Shown here in pieces: positions 8,611 through 20,558 of a stretch of 64,000 nt of DNA. Made by a program: the position numbers and the translations under genes. This stretch comes from Pseudomonas sp. SL4(2022) (GTDB lineage: Bacteria > Pseudomonadota > Gammaproteobacteria > Pseudomonadales > Pseudomonadaceae): assembly GCF_026625725.1 (NCBI RefSeq), contig NZ_CP113060.1, positions 806,001 to 870,000 on the forward strand. Reading direction: 5' to 3'. The notes beneath the pieces were generated by a model, which worked only from the letters and a program-made list of their open reading frames with translations, was not told where the DNA came from and searched no databases. Position 1 is the first letter of the stretch. Every line of letters starts with the position of its first letter.

Positions 8611-8626
8611 CGGCATAGGCTCTGCA
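8611..8626 (+). promoter_or_regulatory. Candidate sigma54 (-24/-12) promoter of dppA
   Basis: CGGCATAGGCTCTGCA has the obligatory GG and GC separated by exactly 10 nt, and matches most of the sigma54 consensus TGGCAC-N5-TTGCW. Expected transcription start is near 8637, giving a ~55-nt leader before the dppA ATG. No sigma54 activator gene is adjacent. A sigma70 promoter cannot be excluded. Confidence 0.35.
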
Positions 8627-8692
8627 TAGTTTCACCCAAGGCCTCTACAAGGGGCCCCTCAGGATCACAACCACAATAACCATGAGGTCACT

Positions 8693-10291
8693 ATGCGTAA
8701 GAACGCCGTCATCCAGGCTTTACTCGCCGCTGGGCTGATCGCCAGCACACCCCTTGCCAGCGCTGCCGGCAACCTGGTGTTCTGCTCAGAAGGCAGCCCC
8801 GCCGGGTTCGACCCGGGTCTGTACACCACCGGCACCGATTTCGATGCTGCTGCAGAAACCGTATTCAACCGTTTGAGCCAGTTCGAACGTGGCGGCACCA
8901 AAGTGATCCCCGGCCTTGCCGAGAAGTGGGACATCAGCGAAGACGGCCTGAGCTACACCTTTCACCTGCGCCCGAACGTAAAGTTCCATACCACCGAGTA
9001 CTTCAAGCCGAGCCGCAGCTTCAACGCCGATGACGTGCTGTTCACCTTCCAGCGCATGCTCGATAAAGAGCATCCGTTCCGCAAAGCCTACCCCTCGGAA
9101 TTTCCCTATTTCACCGACATGGGCATGGACGCGAATATCGCCAAGATCGAAAAACTCGACGACATGACCGTCAAGTTCAGCCTCAACGAAGTCGACGCCG
9201 CCTTTATCCAGAACCTGGCAATGAGCTTCGCCTCGATCCAGTCCGCCGAATACGCCGACAGCCTGCTCAAGGCCGGCAAGGCCGCCGAGATCAACCAGAA
9301 GCCCATCGGCACCGGCCCATTCGTGTTCAGCCGCTACCAGAAAGATGCGGTAATCCGCTTCAAGGGCAACAAGGAGTACTGGCAACCGGATGAGGTGAAG
9401 ATCGACAACCTGATCTTCGCCATCAACACCGACGCCTCGGTGCGCATGCAGAAGCTCAAGGCCGGCGAATGCCAGGTCACCCTGTTCCCGCGCCCGGCGG
9501 ATCTGGACGCGCTGAAAAAAGACCCGACCCTGGACATGCCCGAGCAGGCCGGGTTCAACGTCGGCTATATCGCCTACAACGTCACCCACCCGCCGTTCGA
9601 CAAACTCGAAGTACGCCAGGCGCTGGACATGGCGGTGAACAAGCAGGGGATCATCGACGCGGTGTACCAGAGCGCCGGCCAACTGGCGGTTAACGGCATG
9701 CCGCCGACCCAATGGTCGTATGACGAGGGCATCAAGGACCCCGCCTACAACCCGGAAAAAGCCAAGGAACTGCTCAAGGCTGCCGGCGTCAAGGAAGGCA
9801 CCGAGATCACCCTGTGGGCCATGCCCGTGCAACGCCCGTACAACCCCAACGCCAAGCTGATGGCTGAAATGCTGCAAAGCGACTGGGCCAAGGTCGGCAT
9901 CAAGGTCAAGATCGTCAGCTACGAATGGGGCGAATACCTCAAGCGCGCCAAGGCTGGCGAACACGACGCCATGCTCATCGGTTGGAGCGGCGACAACGGT
10001 GACCCGGACAACTGGCTGGGTACCCTGTACGGCTGCGACGCCGTGGACGGCAACAACTTCTCCAAGTGGTGCCATGCTGACTACGACAAGCTGGTGAAAG
10101 CTGCCAAGCGGGTGACCGATACGGCAGAACGCACCGAGCTTTACAAGCAGGCTCAAGTGATTCTCAAGCGTGAAGTTCCGATCACCCCGATCGCCCACTC
10201 CACGGTCTACCAGCCGATGAGCAAGAAGGTCGTGGACTTCAAGATCAGTCCGTTCGCGCTGAACTCGTTCTACGGCGTGGGCGTCAAGTAA
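8693..10291 (+). CDS. dppA: Dipeptide ABC transporter periplasmic binding protein
   Basis: 532 aa, SBP_bac_5 (DppA/OppA) family, with signal peptide ending ASAAGN near residue 25. Captures di- and oligopeptides in the periplasm and delivers them to DppBC. Typical features are the NLVFCSEGSPAGFDPGL start, the FHLRPNVKFHTT block, GTGPFVFSRY, and WSGDNGDPDNWLGTLYGCD near the C-terminus. The cysteine pair of DppA (FCSEG and YGCD) is conserved. It is followed by a strong hairpin and a 285-nt gap before dppB, which would let the binding protein be made in excess of the membrane components. Confidence 0.93.
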   Translation: MRKNAVIQALLAAGLIASTPLASAAGNLVFCSEGSPAGFDPGLYTTGTDFDAAAETVFNRLSQFERGGTKVIPGLAEKWDISEDGLSYTFHLRPNVKFHTTEYFKPSRSFNADDVLFTFQRMLDKEHPFRKAYPSEFPYFTDMGMDANIAKIEKLDDMTVKFSLNEVDAAFIQNLAMSFASIQSAEYADSLLKAGKAAEINQKPIGTGPFVFSRYQKDAVIRFKGNKEYWQPDEVKIDNLIFAINTDASVRMQKLKAGECQVTLFPRPADLDALKKDPTLDMPEQAGFNVGYIAYNVTHPPFDKLEVRQALDMAVNKQGIIDAVYQSAGQLAVNGMPPTQWSYDEGIKDPAYNPEKAKELLKAAGVKEGTEITLWAMPVQRPYNPNAKLMAEMLQSDWAKVGIKVKIVSYEWGEYLKRAKAGEHDAMLIGWSGDNGDPDNWLGTLYGCDAVDGNNFSKWCHADYDKLVKAAKRVTDTAERTELYKQAQVILKREVPITPIAHSTVYQPMSKKVVDFKISPFALNSFYGVGVK

Positions 10292-10346
10292 CAGCGGCTC
10301 TCGACCATGCTGGCGAGCGGCTTACCCCGCCACTCGTCAGCCGGAC

Positions 10347-10373
10347 AACGGCGGCCTACCCGGCCGCCGTTTG
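10347..10373 (+). terminator. Hairpin between dppA and dppB
   Basis: Perfect 10-bp stem (10347-10356 with 10362-10371), 5-nt loop, only TTT behind it. This probably acts as a partial terminator or 3'-end stabiliser of a dppA-only mRNA. A TATAAT hexamer at 10383-10388 lies just downstream. Apart from these, the 10292-10576 gap holds no gene that I can support. Confidence 0.6.
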
Positions 10374-10576
10374 CTGGCTCCGTATAATCCGAGGATTGCG
10401 CTGATGACTGGACCTATCTGGCCCGACCGAACCGCCAGGCGCCCTGTTGCCTGCCGCACCCTGCCTGCCACAGGCGCGCTCAACCGGCACTTTACTGCCG
10501 AGCCACTCGTCGCACTACAACAGCGTCTGGCCATGCAGCCCGATGCACGCTCACCTTTTTTGGAGCACTGACCCGC

Positions 10577-11587
10577 ATGCTGTCCTTTATTGCCCGACGC
10601 CTGCTATTGCTGATCCCCACCTTTTTCGGCGTCACCCTGTTGACCTTCGCGCTGATCCGCATGATCCCCGGCGATCCGGTGGAAGTGATGATGGGCGAAC
10701 GCCGCGTCGACCCGGAAATGCACGCCCAGGCCATGGAGCGCCTGGGGTTGAACAAACCGCTGTATGCCCAGTATTTCGACTACATCGGCCAACTGGCCCA
10801 GGGCGACCTGGGGCAATCACTGCGCACCCGGGAAAGCGTGTGGAGCGAATTTCTCACCCTGTTTCCCGCCACCGTCGAACTGGCCCTGGCCGCCCTGCTG
10901 TTCGCCGGCACCCTGGGGTTAGTTGCCGGTGTGATTGCCGCCCTCAAACGCGGCTCGCTGTTCGACCATGGGGTGATGGGCATCTCGCTGGCCGGTTATT
11001 CCATGCCAATTTTCTGGTGGGGCCTGCTGCTGATCATGTTCTTTTCGGTGTGGCTGGGCTGGACGCCGGTATCCGGGCGTATCGACCTGCTCTACGACAT
11101 CCCGCCAGTCACCGGTTTTATGCTGATCGACACCTTGCTCTCCGGTGAAGAGGGCGCCTTTGTCGACGCCCTGCGCCACCTGATCCTGCCGGCCATCGTG
11201 CTCGGCACCATTCCGCTCGCCGTGATCGCGCGGATGACCCGCTCGGCGATGCTCGAAGTGCTGCGTGAAGACTATGTGCGCACGGCCCGCGCCAAGGGCC
11301 TGTCGCCGGCTCGCGTGGTGTTCGTACATGGCCTGCGCAATGCCCTGATCCCGGTGCTCACGGTGTTCGGCCTGCAGGTCGGCGCGCTGCTGGCGGGCGC
11401 GGTGCTGACCGAAACCATCTTCTCCTGGCCGGGCATCGGCAAATGGCTGATCGAGTCGATCAGCGCGCGTGACTACCCGGTGGTGCAAAACGGCATTTTG
11501 CTGATCGCCTGCCTGGTGATCCTGGTCAACTTTGTGGTGGACATCCTTTATGGACTGGCTAATCCACGCATTCGCCATCAGCGCTAA
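10577..11587 (+). CDS. dppB: Dipeptide ABC transporter permease DppB
   Basis: 336-aa inner-membrane permease with six predicted helices. The N-terminal MLSFIARRLLLLIPTFFGVT segment and the PGDPVEVMMGE periplasmic motif mark the DppB/OppB group. The cytoplasmic EAA loop, which contacts the ATPases, reads EDYVRTARAKGLSPARV followed by HGLRNALIPVL. Works with DppC as the channel for dipeptide import. A GGAGCACTGACCCGC stretch precedes the ATG. The gap to dppC is an unusual 152 nt with a CTCGCG/CGCGAG hairpin (11694-11711). Confidence 0.93.
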   Translation: MLSFIARRLLLLIPTFFGVTLLTFALIRMIPGDPVEVMMGERRVDPEMHAQAMERLGLNKPLYAQYFDYIGQLAQGDLGQSLRTRESVWSEFLTLFPATVELALAALLFAGTLGLVAGVIAALKRGSLFDHGVMGISLAGYSMPIFWWGLLLIMFFSVWLGWTPVSGRIDLLYDIPPVTGFMLIDTLLSGEEGAFVDALRHLILPAIVLGTIPLAVIARMTRSAMLEVLREDYVRTARAKGLSPARVVFVHGLRNALIPVLTVFGLQVGALLAGAVLTETIFSWPGIGKWLIESISARDYPVVQNGILLIACLVILVNFVVDILYGLANPRIRHQR

Positions 11588-11739
11588 GAACCTGCCCATG
11601 GCCTGCTGCGCGTCGGCGATACCGCGTCAAAACAAGCTTCGGAATGCTCATGTGCAACAGCACACTCCGCTTCCTCAGCTGCTTTTTCCTTGTCTCGCGC
11701 TAGCTCGCGAGGCCATGCACAGGTTCTACGGAGCCCACT

Positions 11740-12651
11740 ATGACAACTGAAACCCTAAGCACCAGTCTTGACCAATCGCTGCTCTACCCTTCACCGCTCA
11801 AAGAGTTCTGGCAGGCCTTTGCCCACAACAAGGGCGCGGTCGCCGGGCTGGCATTTATGATCCTGCTGGTGATCTGCGCACTGTTTGCGCCCTGGATCGC
11901 CCCGCATGACCCCAGCGAGCAATACCGCGACTTTCTACTCACTCCGCCGGCTTGGCTGGAAGGTGGCCAGCTGCAATTTCTGCTCGGCACCGATGAAGTG
12001 GGCCGCGACCTGCTGTCGCGGTTAATCCATGGTGCACGACTGTCGCTGCTGATCGGACTGGCCTCGGTGCTGATGTCGCTGATCCCCGGCATCCTCCTTG
12101 GGCTGGTTGCCGGTTTCTTTCCGCGCCTGCTCGGCCCGTCGATCATGCGCCTGATGGACATCATGCTGGCCCTGCCCTCGCTGCTGCTGGCGGTGGCCAT
12201 CGTCGCCATCCTCGGCCCAGGGTTGATCAACACCATCTTTGCCATCGCCATCGTCTCGCTGCCGTCTTACGTGCGCCTGACCCGCGCCGCCGTGATGGGC
12301 GAGCTGAACCGTGACTACGTCACTGCCGCACGCCTGGCCGGTGCCAGCCTGCCGCGGCTGATGTTTATCACCGTGCTGCCCAACTGCATGGCGCCACTGA
12401 TCGTGCAAGCCACCCTGAGCTTTTCCTCGGCGATTCTCGACGCCGCCGCCCTGGGCTTTCTCGGCCTCGGCGTACAACCGCCAACGCCGGAGTGGGGCAC
12501 CATGCTGGCCTCGGCGCGCGACTATATCGAACGCGCCTGGTGGGTGGTCAGCCTGCCGGGCCTGACCATTCTGCTCAGCGTGCTGGCAATCAATCTGATG
12601 GGCGACGGGCTGCGCGATGCACTCGACCCGAAACTCAAGAATGCGCAGTGA
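11740..12651 (+). CDS. dppC: Dipeptide ABC transporter permease DppC
   Basis: 303-aa partner permease. The N-terminal OppC/DppC extension ([17 protein letters not shown]) precedes the first helix. [23 protein letters not shown] block and an EAA loop ([17 protein letters not shown]) are present, as expected for the family. CGGAGCC lies 8 nt before the ATG. The stop is 10 nt from the dppD start. Confidence 0.93.
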   Translation: MTTETLSTSLDQSLLYPSPLKEFWQAFAHNKGAVAGLAFMILLVICALFAPWIAPHDPSEQYRDFLLTPPAWLEGGQLQFLLGTDEVGRDLLSRLIHGARLSLLIGLASVLMSLIPGILLGLVAGFFPRLLGPSIMRLMDIMLALPSLLLAVAIVAILGPGLINTIFAIAIVSLPSYVRLTRAAVMGELNRDYVTAARLAGASLPRLMFITVLPNCMAPLIVQATLSFSSAILDAAALGFLGLGVQPPTPEWGTMLASARDYIERAWWVVSLPGLTILLSVLAINLMGDGLRDALDPKLKNAQ

Positions 12652-12661
12652 GGAACCCTGC

Positions 12662-13636
12662 ATGAGCCTGCTGGATATCAAAAACCTCAGCGTGCGCTTC
12701 GGCGACGCCACGGCCATCCCGGTGGTCGACGGCCTCGACCTGTGTGTGGAGAAGGGCGAAGTACTGGCGATTGTCGGCGAATCCGGCTCCGGCAAATCAG
12801 TGACCATGATGGCGCTGATGGGCCTGATCGACGCCCCCGGCATCGTCACCGCCGACAGCCTGCAGTTCGACGGCACCGACATGCTGCGCCTCAAGGGCCG
12901 CCAGCGCCGGCATATCGTCGGCAAGGACCTGTCGATGGTCTTTCAGGACCCGATGACCGCACTCAACCCCAGTTTTACCGTGGGTTTCCAGATTGAAGAA
13001 GTGCTGCGTCAGCACCTCGGCCTCAAGGGCCAGGCCGCCCGTACGCGCGCCCTGCAACTGCTGGAACGGGTGGAAATCCCCGCCGCCGCCAGCCGCCTGA
13101 ATGCCTATCCGCACCAGCTGTCAGGCGGCATGAGCCAGCGGGTGGCGATTGCCATGGCGATTGCCGCCGAACCGAAACTGCTGATCGCCGACGAACCGAC
13201 CACGGCGTTGGATGTGACCATTCAGGCGCAGATCATGGACCTGCTGGTAAGCCTGCAGCGCGAGCAGAACATGGGCCTGGTGCTGATCACCCATGACCTG
13301 GCCGTGGTCGCCGAAACCGCGCAACGGGTCTGCGTGATGTATGCCGGGCAAGCGGTAGAGATCGGCAGCGTGCCGCAGCTGTTCAACGCGCCCAGCCACC
13401 CCTACACCGAGGCGCTGCTCAAGGCGATTCCCGAACACAGCCAGGGCCAGCGCCGCCTGACCACCCTGCCCGGCATTGTTCCGGGCCGCTATGACCGGCC
13501 ACTGGGCTGCCTGCTTTCACCACGCTGCCCCTACGCCCAGGCGCATTGTCGTGAGCAACGGCCGAGCCTGGATGCCCATGAACGTGGCGCGGCGCGCTGC
13601 TTCTACCCGCTCAACCTGACTGCGGAGGTGGCCTGA
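12662..13636 (+). CDS. dppD: Dipeptide ABC transporter ATP-binding protein DppD
   Basis: 324-aa ABC ATPase. Walker A is GESGSGKS, the signature LSGGMSQR and Walker [13 protein letters not shown], with switch histidine LITHDLAVV. The C-terminal oligopeptide-transporter extension contains a cysteine cluster ([15 protein letters not shown]) that in this family binds an Fe-S cluster. I use the ATG at 12662, preceded by GAGGA. It overlaps dppF by one base (TGATG), indicating translational coupling. Confidence 0.93.
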   Translation: MSLLDIKNLSVRFGDATAIPVVDGLDLCVEKGEVLAIVGESGSGKSVTMMALMGLIDAPGIVTADSLQFDGTDMLRLKGRQRRHIVGKDLSMVFQDPMTALNPSFTVGFQIEEVLRQHLGLKGQAARTRALQLLERVEIPAAASRLNAYPHQLSGGMSQRVAIAMAIAAEPKLLIADEPTTALDVTIQAQIMDLLVSLQREQNMGLVLITHDLAVVAETAQRVCVMYAGQAVEIGSVPQLFNAPSHPYTEALLKAIPEHSQGQRRLTTLPGIVPGRYDRPLGCLLSPRCPYAQAHCREQRPSLDAHERGAARCFYPLNLTAEVA

Positions 13637-14607
13637 TGAGCGCCGTCCTGACTGCTCGCGACCTCACCCGTCACTACGAAATCTCCCGTGGCCTGTTTCA
13701 GCCCAATGCCCAGGTGCAGGCGCTGAATGGCGTGTCCTTTGAACTGCAGGCGGGCAAGACCCTGGCGGTGGTCGGCGAATCCGGGTGCGGTAAATCCACC
13801 CTGGCCCGCGCCCTGACGCTGATCGAGGAGCCCAGCTCAGGCTCGCTGCAGATCGCCGGGCAGGAAGTAACTGGCGCCAACAAGGCGCAGCGCAAGCAGC
13901 TACGACGTGATGTGCAGATGGTTTTCCAGAACCCCTACGCCTCGCTCAATCCACGGCAAAAGGTCGGCGATCAGCTGGGCGAGCCGCTGCTGATCAACAC
14001 CGGCCTGTCCCGCCTGGAACGGCGCGAGCGGGTGCAGACAATGATGCAGCAGGTAGGCCTGCGCCCCGAGCATTACCAGCGTTACCCACATATGTTCTCC
14101 GGCGGCCAGCGCCAGCGCATCGCTCTGGCGCGCGCCATGATGCTGCAACCCAAGGTGCTGGTGGCGGACGAGCCAACCTCGGCGCTGGACGTGTCGATCC
14201 AGGCCCAGGTGCTCAACCTGTTTATGGACCTGCAAGAGCAGTTCAACACCGGCTATGTATTTATCTCGCACAACCTCTCGGTGGTGCGCCATGTGGCCGA
14301 TGATGTGCTGGTGATGTACCTCGGCCGTCCGGTGGAAATGGGTCCCAGCGAGCAGATCTACAACCGCCCGCTGCACCCGTATACCCAAGCGCTGCTGTCC
14401 GCGACGCCGACCATCCACCCTGACCCGAGCAAACCGAAGATCAAGATCAGTGGCGAGCTGCCCAACCCGCTATCGCCCCCCAGCGGTTGCGCCTTCCATC
14501 AACGCTGCCCACATGCCAGTGAGCGCTGCCAGGTTGAACAGCCGGCGCTGCGCCTGCTCGATGCCCGGCAAGTGGCGTGTCACCATGCCGAGCAGATCAA
14601 TAGCTAA
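13636..14607 (+). CDS. dppF: Dipeptide ABC transporter ATP-binding protein DppF
   Basis: 323-aa second ATPase of the dipeptide importer. Walker A is GESGCGKS, the signature FSGGQRQR, Walker B VLVADEPTSALD and the switch region FISHNLSVV. The C-terminal extension has the GCAFHQRCPHASERC cysteine motif. It pairs with DppD to energise DppBC. Last gene of the operon, followed closely by a terminator. Confidence 0.93.
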   Translation: MSAVLTARDLTRHYEISRGLFQPNAQVQALNGVSFELQAGKTLAVVGESGCGKSTLARALTLIEEPSSGSLQIAGQEVTGANKAQRKQLRRDVQMVFQNPYASLNPRQKVGDQLGEPLLINTGLSRLERRERVQTMMQQVGLRPEHYQRYPHMFSGGQRQRIALARAMMLQPKVLVADEPTSALDVSIQAQVLNLFMDLQEQFNTGYVFISHNLSVVRHVADDVLVMYLGRPVEMGPSEQIYNRPLHPYTQALLSATPTIHPDPSKPKIKISGELPNPLSPPSGCAFHQRCPHASERCQVEQPALRLLDARQVACHHAEQINS

Positions 14608-14615
14608 AGGATGCG

Positions 14616-14639
14616 AGCCCCGGCCAGCCGGGGCTTATT
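14616..14639. terminator. Terminator of the dpp operon
   Basis: 8-bp AGCCCCGG/CCGGGGCT stem (14616-14623, 14628-14635), 4-nt loop, then TATT. The right arm overlaps the stop codon of the minus-strand ElyC-like gene, so the structure may serve both convergent transcripts. Confidence 0.75.
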
Positions 14640-15408
14640 CCTGCACGGCCCGGTAGAACAACCGATAAGCCAGCAAGCCAATGGCCTCGTTAAGCAACAA
14701 GCCGTTCTGCCAGACCGCCTTGCTTTCCGGTAACCAACCATCGACAGGCCGGCCATTGGGCGTACCAAGAAACCCCATCGGCGCACTGATCACCTGCAAG
14801 CCCGCCTGTTCGAAACTCCAGCGTGACCTGGGCATATGCCAGGCCTGGGTCACCAGCGCCACACGGGTAATGCCTGCCTGCTTCAGCAGATCAGCGCTGT
14901 GGCTCGCATTCTCCCAGGTGGTGCGGCTCACACCTTCCTGCCAACGCACCGGCACGCCGTAATCACGGGCCAGCACCTCGGCCATCAACGCCGCCTCACT
15001 CGGTGGTACGCCATAGTGCAACCCGCCACTGGTGAGCAGCGGCAACCCCGAGGCTTTGGCCAGCCGCGCCGCAAAACGCACCCGTTCCAACGCCAACAGA
15101 CTGGGCTGATCCGCACCCCAGCCGGGGTCAGCCAGTTCACGCCCACCGCCCAACACCACAATCACGTCGGCCTGCTGTGCCAAATCAGCCCATTGTCGCT
15201 CATTCAATGCCGGCTCGGTTTCCAGCATCCGTGCCGAATATTCAACCATCACCGGCAGGCTAAACAGCCACATCCCGCCCAAGCCAACAACCAGGCAGCA
15301 CGCCGCCAAGCGTGGAAAACGCCGACGCAGCCACCAGGCGGCCAGCAGCAAAAGCAGGAACAGGCCTGGCGGCAGGAAGAACTGTTTGAGGATGTAGCGA
15401 ATCGGCAT
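14635..15408 (-). CDS. ElyC/YdcF (DUF218) envelope protein
   Basis: 257 aa with two N-terminal membrane helices (about residues 10-25 and 37-52), then a periplasmic DUF218 domain. Family motifs present are DVIVVLGGG, the SGG of LLTSGGLHYG, SRTTWENA and LVTQAWHMPRS. E. coli ElyC, of nearly the same length, supports peptidoglycan and undecaprenyl-phosphate carrier metabolism. A similar envelope role is inferred. It lies 26 nt after the zinc-ribbon gene on the same strand, probably co-transcribed. Confidence 0.8.
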   Translation of the reverse strand: MPIRYILKQFFLPPGLFLLLLLAAWWLRRRFPRLAACCLVVGLGGMWLFSLPVMVEYSARMLETEPALNERQWADLAQQADVIVVLGGGRELADPGWGADQPSLLALERVRFAARLAKASGLPLLTSGGLHYGVPPSEAALMAEVLARDYGVPVRWQEGVSRTTWENASHSADLLKQAGITRVALVTQAWHMPRSRWSFEQAGLQVISAPMGFLGTPNGRPVDGWLPESKAVWQNGLLLNEAIGLLAYRLFYRAVQE

Positions 15409-15434
15409 TGAGCACCTCCATGGGTGCGCGCAGC

Positions 15435-15878
15435 CTACCGATGATTACTCGCCCGAAACAACTGCGAGCCGCAGGCCTTGCAGGCCTGTACGCCATTGCC
15501 GGACTGCCAGCCCGCCAGAGTCCCGCACAGGGCGCAGCACAGCTGTAAACGACGTTTAAGCAGAGGTTTGATCTTGCCGGGCAGCGCGGCGGTGGGTTTG
15601 TGGCCGCAACGCCCGACCTTGCGCGAGCTTGGTAGTTGCTCAATCTGCGCCATTTCCTGCGCTGCGGCATGCCAGCCGCGCAGCCAGTCCAGGTCACGAT
15701 TCAGATAAGCGCGAATCAGCTCCATTTCCGCCGCCGTAAGACCGCGTAGTTCAAGCTCTAGCGGCGGTTGTGCAGACAGTCCACTCAGGCTATCCGCCTC
15801 ATCCAACGCCATGGCAAGGCGTTGCAGCAGCCGCTCATAGAGCCCGCCCCCCGCTGCACCACGCCGAAACTCCGCCAT
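15435..15878 (-). CDS. Zinc-ribbon protein (YbeL/DUF1451-like)
   Basis: 147 aa. The N-terminal two thirds are helical (LYERLLQRLAMALDEADSL). The C-terminal third has a zinc ribbon made from CCALCGTL and ACKACGSQLF, with a further Cys-Gly-His near residue 92. The family is uncharacterised; E. coli ybeL lies in the same leuS neighbourhood, which supports the assignment. It diverges from leuS across 227 nt that hold the leuS leader and no other gene. Confidence 0.7.
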   Translation of the reverse strand: MAEFRRGAAGGGLYERLLQRLAMALDEADSLSGLSAQPPLELELRGLTAAEMELIRAYLNRDLDWLRGWHAAAQEMAQIEQLPSSRKVGRCGHKPTAALPGKIKPLLKRRLQLCCALCGTLAGWQSGNGVQACKACGSQLFRASNHR

Positions 15879-16042
15879 CCTTCACCTCGCCCCGGAGCAG
15901 GCTGCCGCTCCATATAACAAGCTTAGCGGCCACGCTTTAACCGGCAGTGCATCGCGACAAACGGCGCGGCCGGCTAGGCGTGGCTGGCTACGTGCGGCCG
16001 GGCCGCAGTTGCTGGCGCGCGGCGCAATCAGGGTTTCCCTGA

Positions 16043-18718
<2,676 letters not shown>

Positions 18719-18790
18719 CTAGTCGCCAACTGATTAAGCTCGGCGCGACCGCACAACGGCGCGCCGCAAGACACGCCAAGGGGATAAAAG

Positions 18791-19402
18791 ATGATCAAAC
18801 GGAATCTGTTGGTAATTGGCCTGGCCACCCTGCTCAGCGCTTGCGGCTTCCAGCTGCGTGGCACCGGTGACGTGCAGTTCGCGCTCAAGGAGCTGGATGT
18901 CAGCGCGCGCAACGCCTACGGCGAAACCGTCACCCAAGTGCGCGACGTGCTGCAGAACAACGGCGTCAAGGTCTACGCTGGTGCGCCGTACCGCCTGGTA
19001 CTGAGCAACGAGCAGGAAAATCGCCGTGCCGCCAGCTTTACCAGCTCGGCCCGCACCGCCGAGTACGAACTGAGCAAAACCCTGGAATACGAAATCCGTG
19101 GCAGCAAAGACCTGCTGCTGATGAGTGACAAGCTGGAAGCCCAAAGTTTCTACACCCAGGACGGTAACAACCTGATTGGCGGTGACCAAGAGGCCGCGCA
19201 GCTACGCAAGGAAATGAACCGTGAACTGATCCAGCAACTGGTTCAGCGCCTGCAACAGATCAGTCCAGCGCAATTAGACCTACTGCAGCAAACCGCAGAA
19301 GCCAAGGCAAAAGCAGAAGCCGATGCCCTGGAAGCCGCTCGCCAGCAGCAAGCCGCACAACCGCAGCAGTCGCCAATCCAACTGCCGATTCCCGCCCAGT
19401 AA
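18791..19402 (+). CDS. lptE: LPS-assembly lipoprotein LptE
   Basis: 203-aa outer-membrane lipoprotein with lipobox [11 protein letters not shown] (Cys near residue 18). LptE plugs the LptD barrel and helps insert lipopolysaccharide at the cell surface. The mature domain has the family pattern [19 protein letters not shown] and a [11 protein letters not shown] strand. The C-terminal ~50 residues are a Gln/Ala-rich tail after [28 protein letters not shown] ribosome-binding site lies upstream. A T-less hairpin (19410-19427) sits between it and holA. Confidence 0.93.
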   Translation: MIKRNLLVIGLATLLSACGFQLRGTGDVQFALKELDVSARNAYGETVTQVRDVLQNNGVKVYAGAPYRLVLSNEQENRRAASFTSSARTAEYELSKTLEYEIRGSKDLLLMSDKLEAQSFYTQDGNNLIGGDQEAAQLRKEMNRELIQQLVQRLQQISPAQLDLLQQTAEAKAKAEADALEAARQQQAAQPQQSPIQLPIPAQ

Positions 19403-19441
19403 GCTCGCCGGGCCGCGCAAGCGGCCCTGCTCTGCGCCCGC

Positions 19442-20476
19442 ATGAAGCTTAATTCCGCACAACTCGCCAAACACCTGCAGGGCAACCTGAGCCCGGTGTA
19501 TGTGGTCAGTGGCGACGAACCGCTGCTCTGCCAGGAAGCCACTGACGCCATTCGCACCGCGACCCGCCAGCAGGGTTTCAGCGAGCGCCAGGTGTTCAAC
19601 GCCGACAACAACTTCGACTGGGGCAACCTGCTACAAGCCGGCGCCAGCCTGTCGCTGTTTGCCGATAAACGCCTGCTTGAGCTGCGCCTGCCCAATGGCA
19701 AGCCCGGCGACAAGGGCGCAGCGGCGCTTCTGGAATACCTCGCCCGCCCCGCCGAAGACACCGTATTGCTGATCAGCCTGCCGAAACTCGATGGCAGCGC
19801 GCAGAAGACCAAGTGGGGTAAGGCGCTGATCGAGGGCGCGCAGACGCAGTTCGTGCAGATCTGGCCGGTCGATGCCAACCAGCTACCCCAATGGATTCGC
19901 CAGCGCCTGGCGCAATCGGGCCTAAGCGCCAGCGCCGAAGCCGTGGACATGATTGCCGTGCGCGTCGAAGGCAATCTGCTCGCCGCCGCCCAGGAAATCG
20001 AAAAACTCAAACTGCTGGCAGAAGGCACGCAGATTGACGTCGATACCGTGCACGCTTCGGTCGCTGACAGTGCACGCTTTGATGTATTCGGCCTGATCGA
20101 TGCGGCCCTCAATGGCGAAGCCGCGCATGCCCTGCGCATACTCGAAGGGCTGCGCGGTGAAGGCGTCGAGCCGCCGGTCATTCTCTGGGCCCTGGCCCGG
20201 GAAATCCGCCTACTGGCCACCATCGCCCAGCAGTACAGCCAGGGCATGCCGCTGGAAAAGGCCTTCAGTTCCGCGCGCCCGCCCGTCTGGGACAAGCGTC
20301 GCCCGCTGGTCAGTAAAGCCCTGCAACGTCTGTCCGCCACCCGCTGGGCCGCGCTGCTGCAGGATGCCCAGTTGATCGATGCGCAAATCAAAGGTCAGGC
20401 GGCCGGCGACCCCTGGAGCGGTCTGGGCCTGTTGACGCTAACCATCTGCGGCCAGCGCCTGGGCATCTCCCGCTAG
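19442..20476 (+). CDS. holA: DNA polymerase III delta subunit
   Basis: 344 aa, full length. The delta subunit opens the beta sliding clamp as part of the clamp loader. N-terminal MKLNSAQLAKHLQGNLSPVYVVSGDEPLL matches HolA, and the clamp-binding helix region includes QVFNADNNFDWGNLL and SLSLFADKRLLELRLP. The C-terminal collar domain holds WALAREIRLLATI. It starts 39 nt after lptE and is probably co-transcribed with it. Confidence 0.95.
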   Translation: MKLNSAQLAKHLQGNLSPVYVVSGDEPLLCQEATDAIRTATRQQGFSERQVFNADNNFDWGNLLQAGASLSLFADKRLLELRLPNGKPGDKGAAALLEYLARPAEDTVLLISLPKLDGSAQKTKWGKALIEGAQTQFVQIWPVDANQLPQWIRQRLAQSGLSASAEAVDMIAVRVEGNLLAAAQEIEKLKLLAEGTQIDVDTVHASVADSARFDVFGLIDAALNGEAAHALRILEGLRGEGVEPPVILWALAREIRLLATIAQQYSQGMPLEKAFSSARPPVWDKRRPLVSKALQRLSATRWAALLQDAQLIDAQIKGQAAGDPWSGLGLLTLTICGQRLGISR

Positions 20477-20558
20477 CGCTCAGACGCTGGACATTCAGTC
20501 GCATGCGGATCATGCTCCGCCCGCCTGCGACGTGCGGGTCATTTGCCGAGGAAACGCC

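Noticed and set aside
8786..10198. 470-codon minus-strand ORF
   Set aside because: Lies exactly antisense to dppA; composition is that of a high-GC shadow frame, with no family motif.
10371..10571. 66-codon ORF between dppA and dppB
   Set aside because: No ribosome-binding site, no family likeness, and it starts inside the hairpin region.
11694..11711. CTCGCG/CGCGAG palindrome between dppB and dppC as a terminator
   Set aside because: Only a 6-bp stem, no T-run, and dppC must be expressed; left as a note in the dppB entry.
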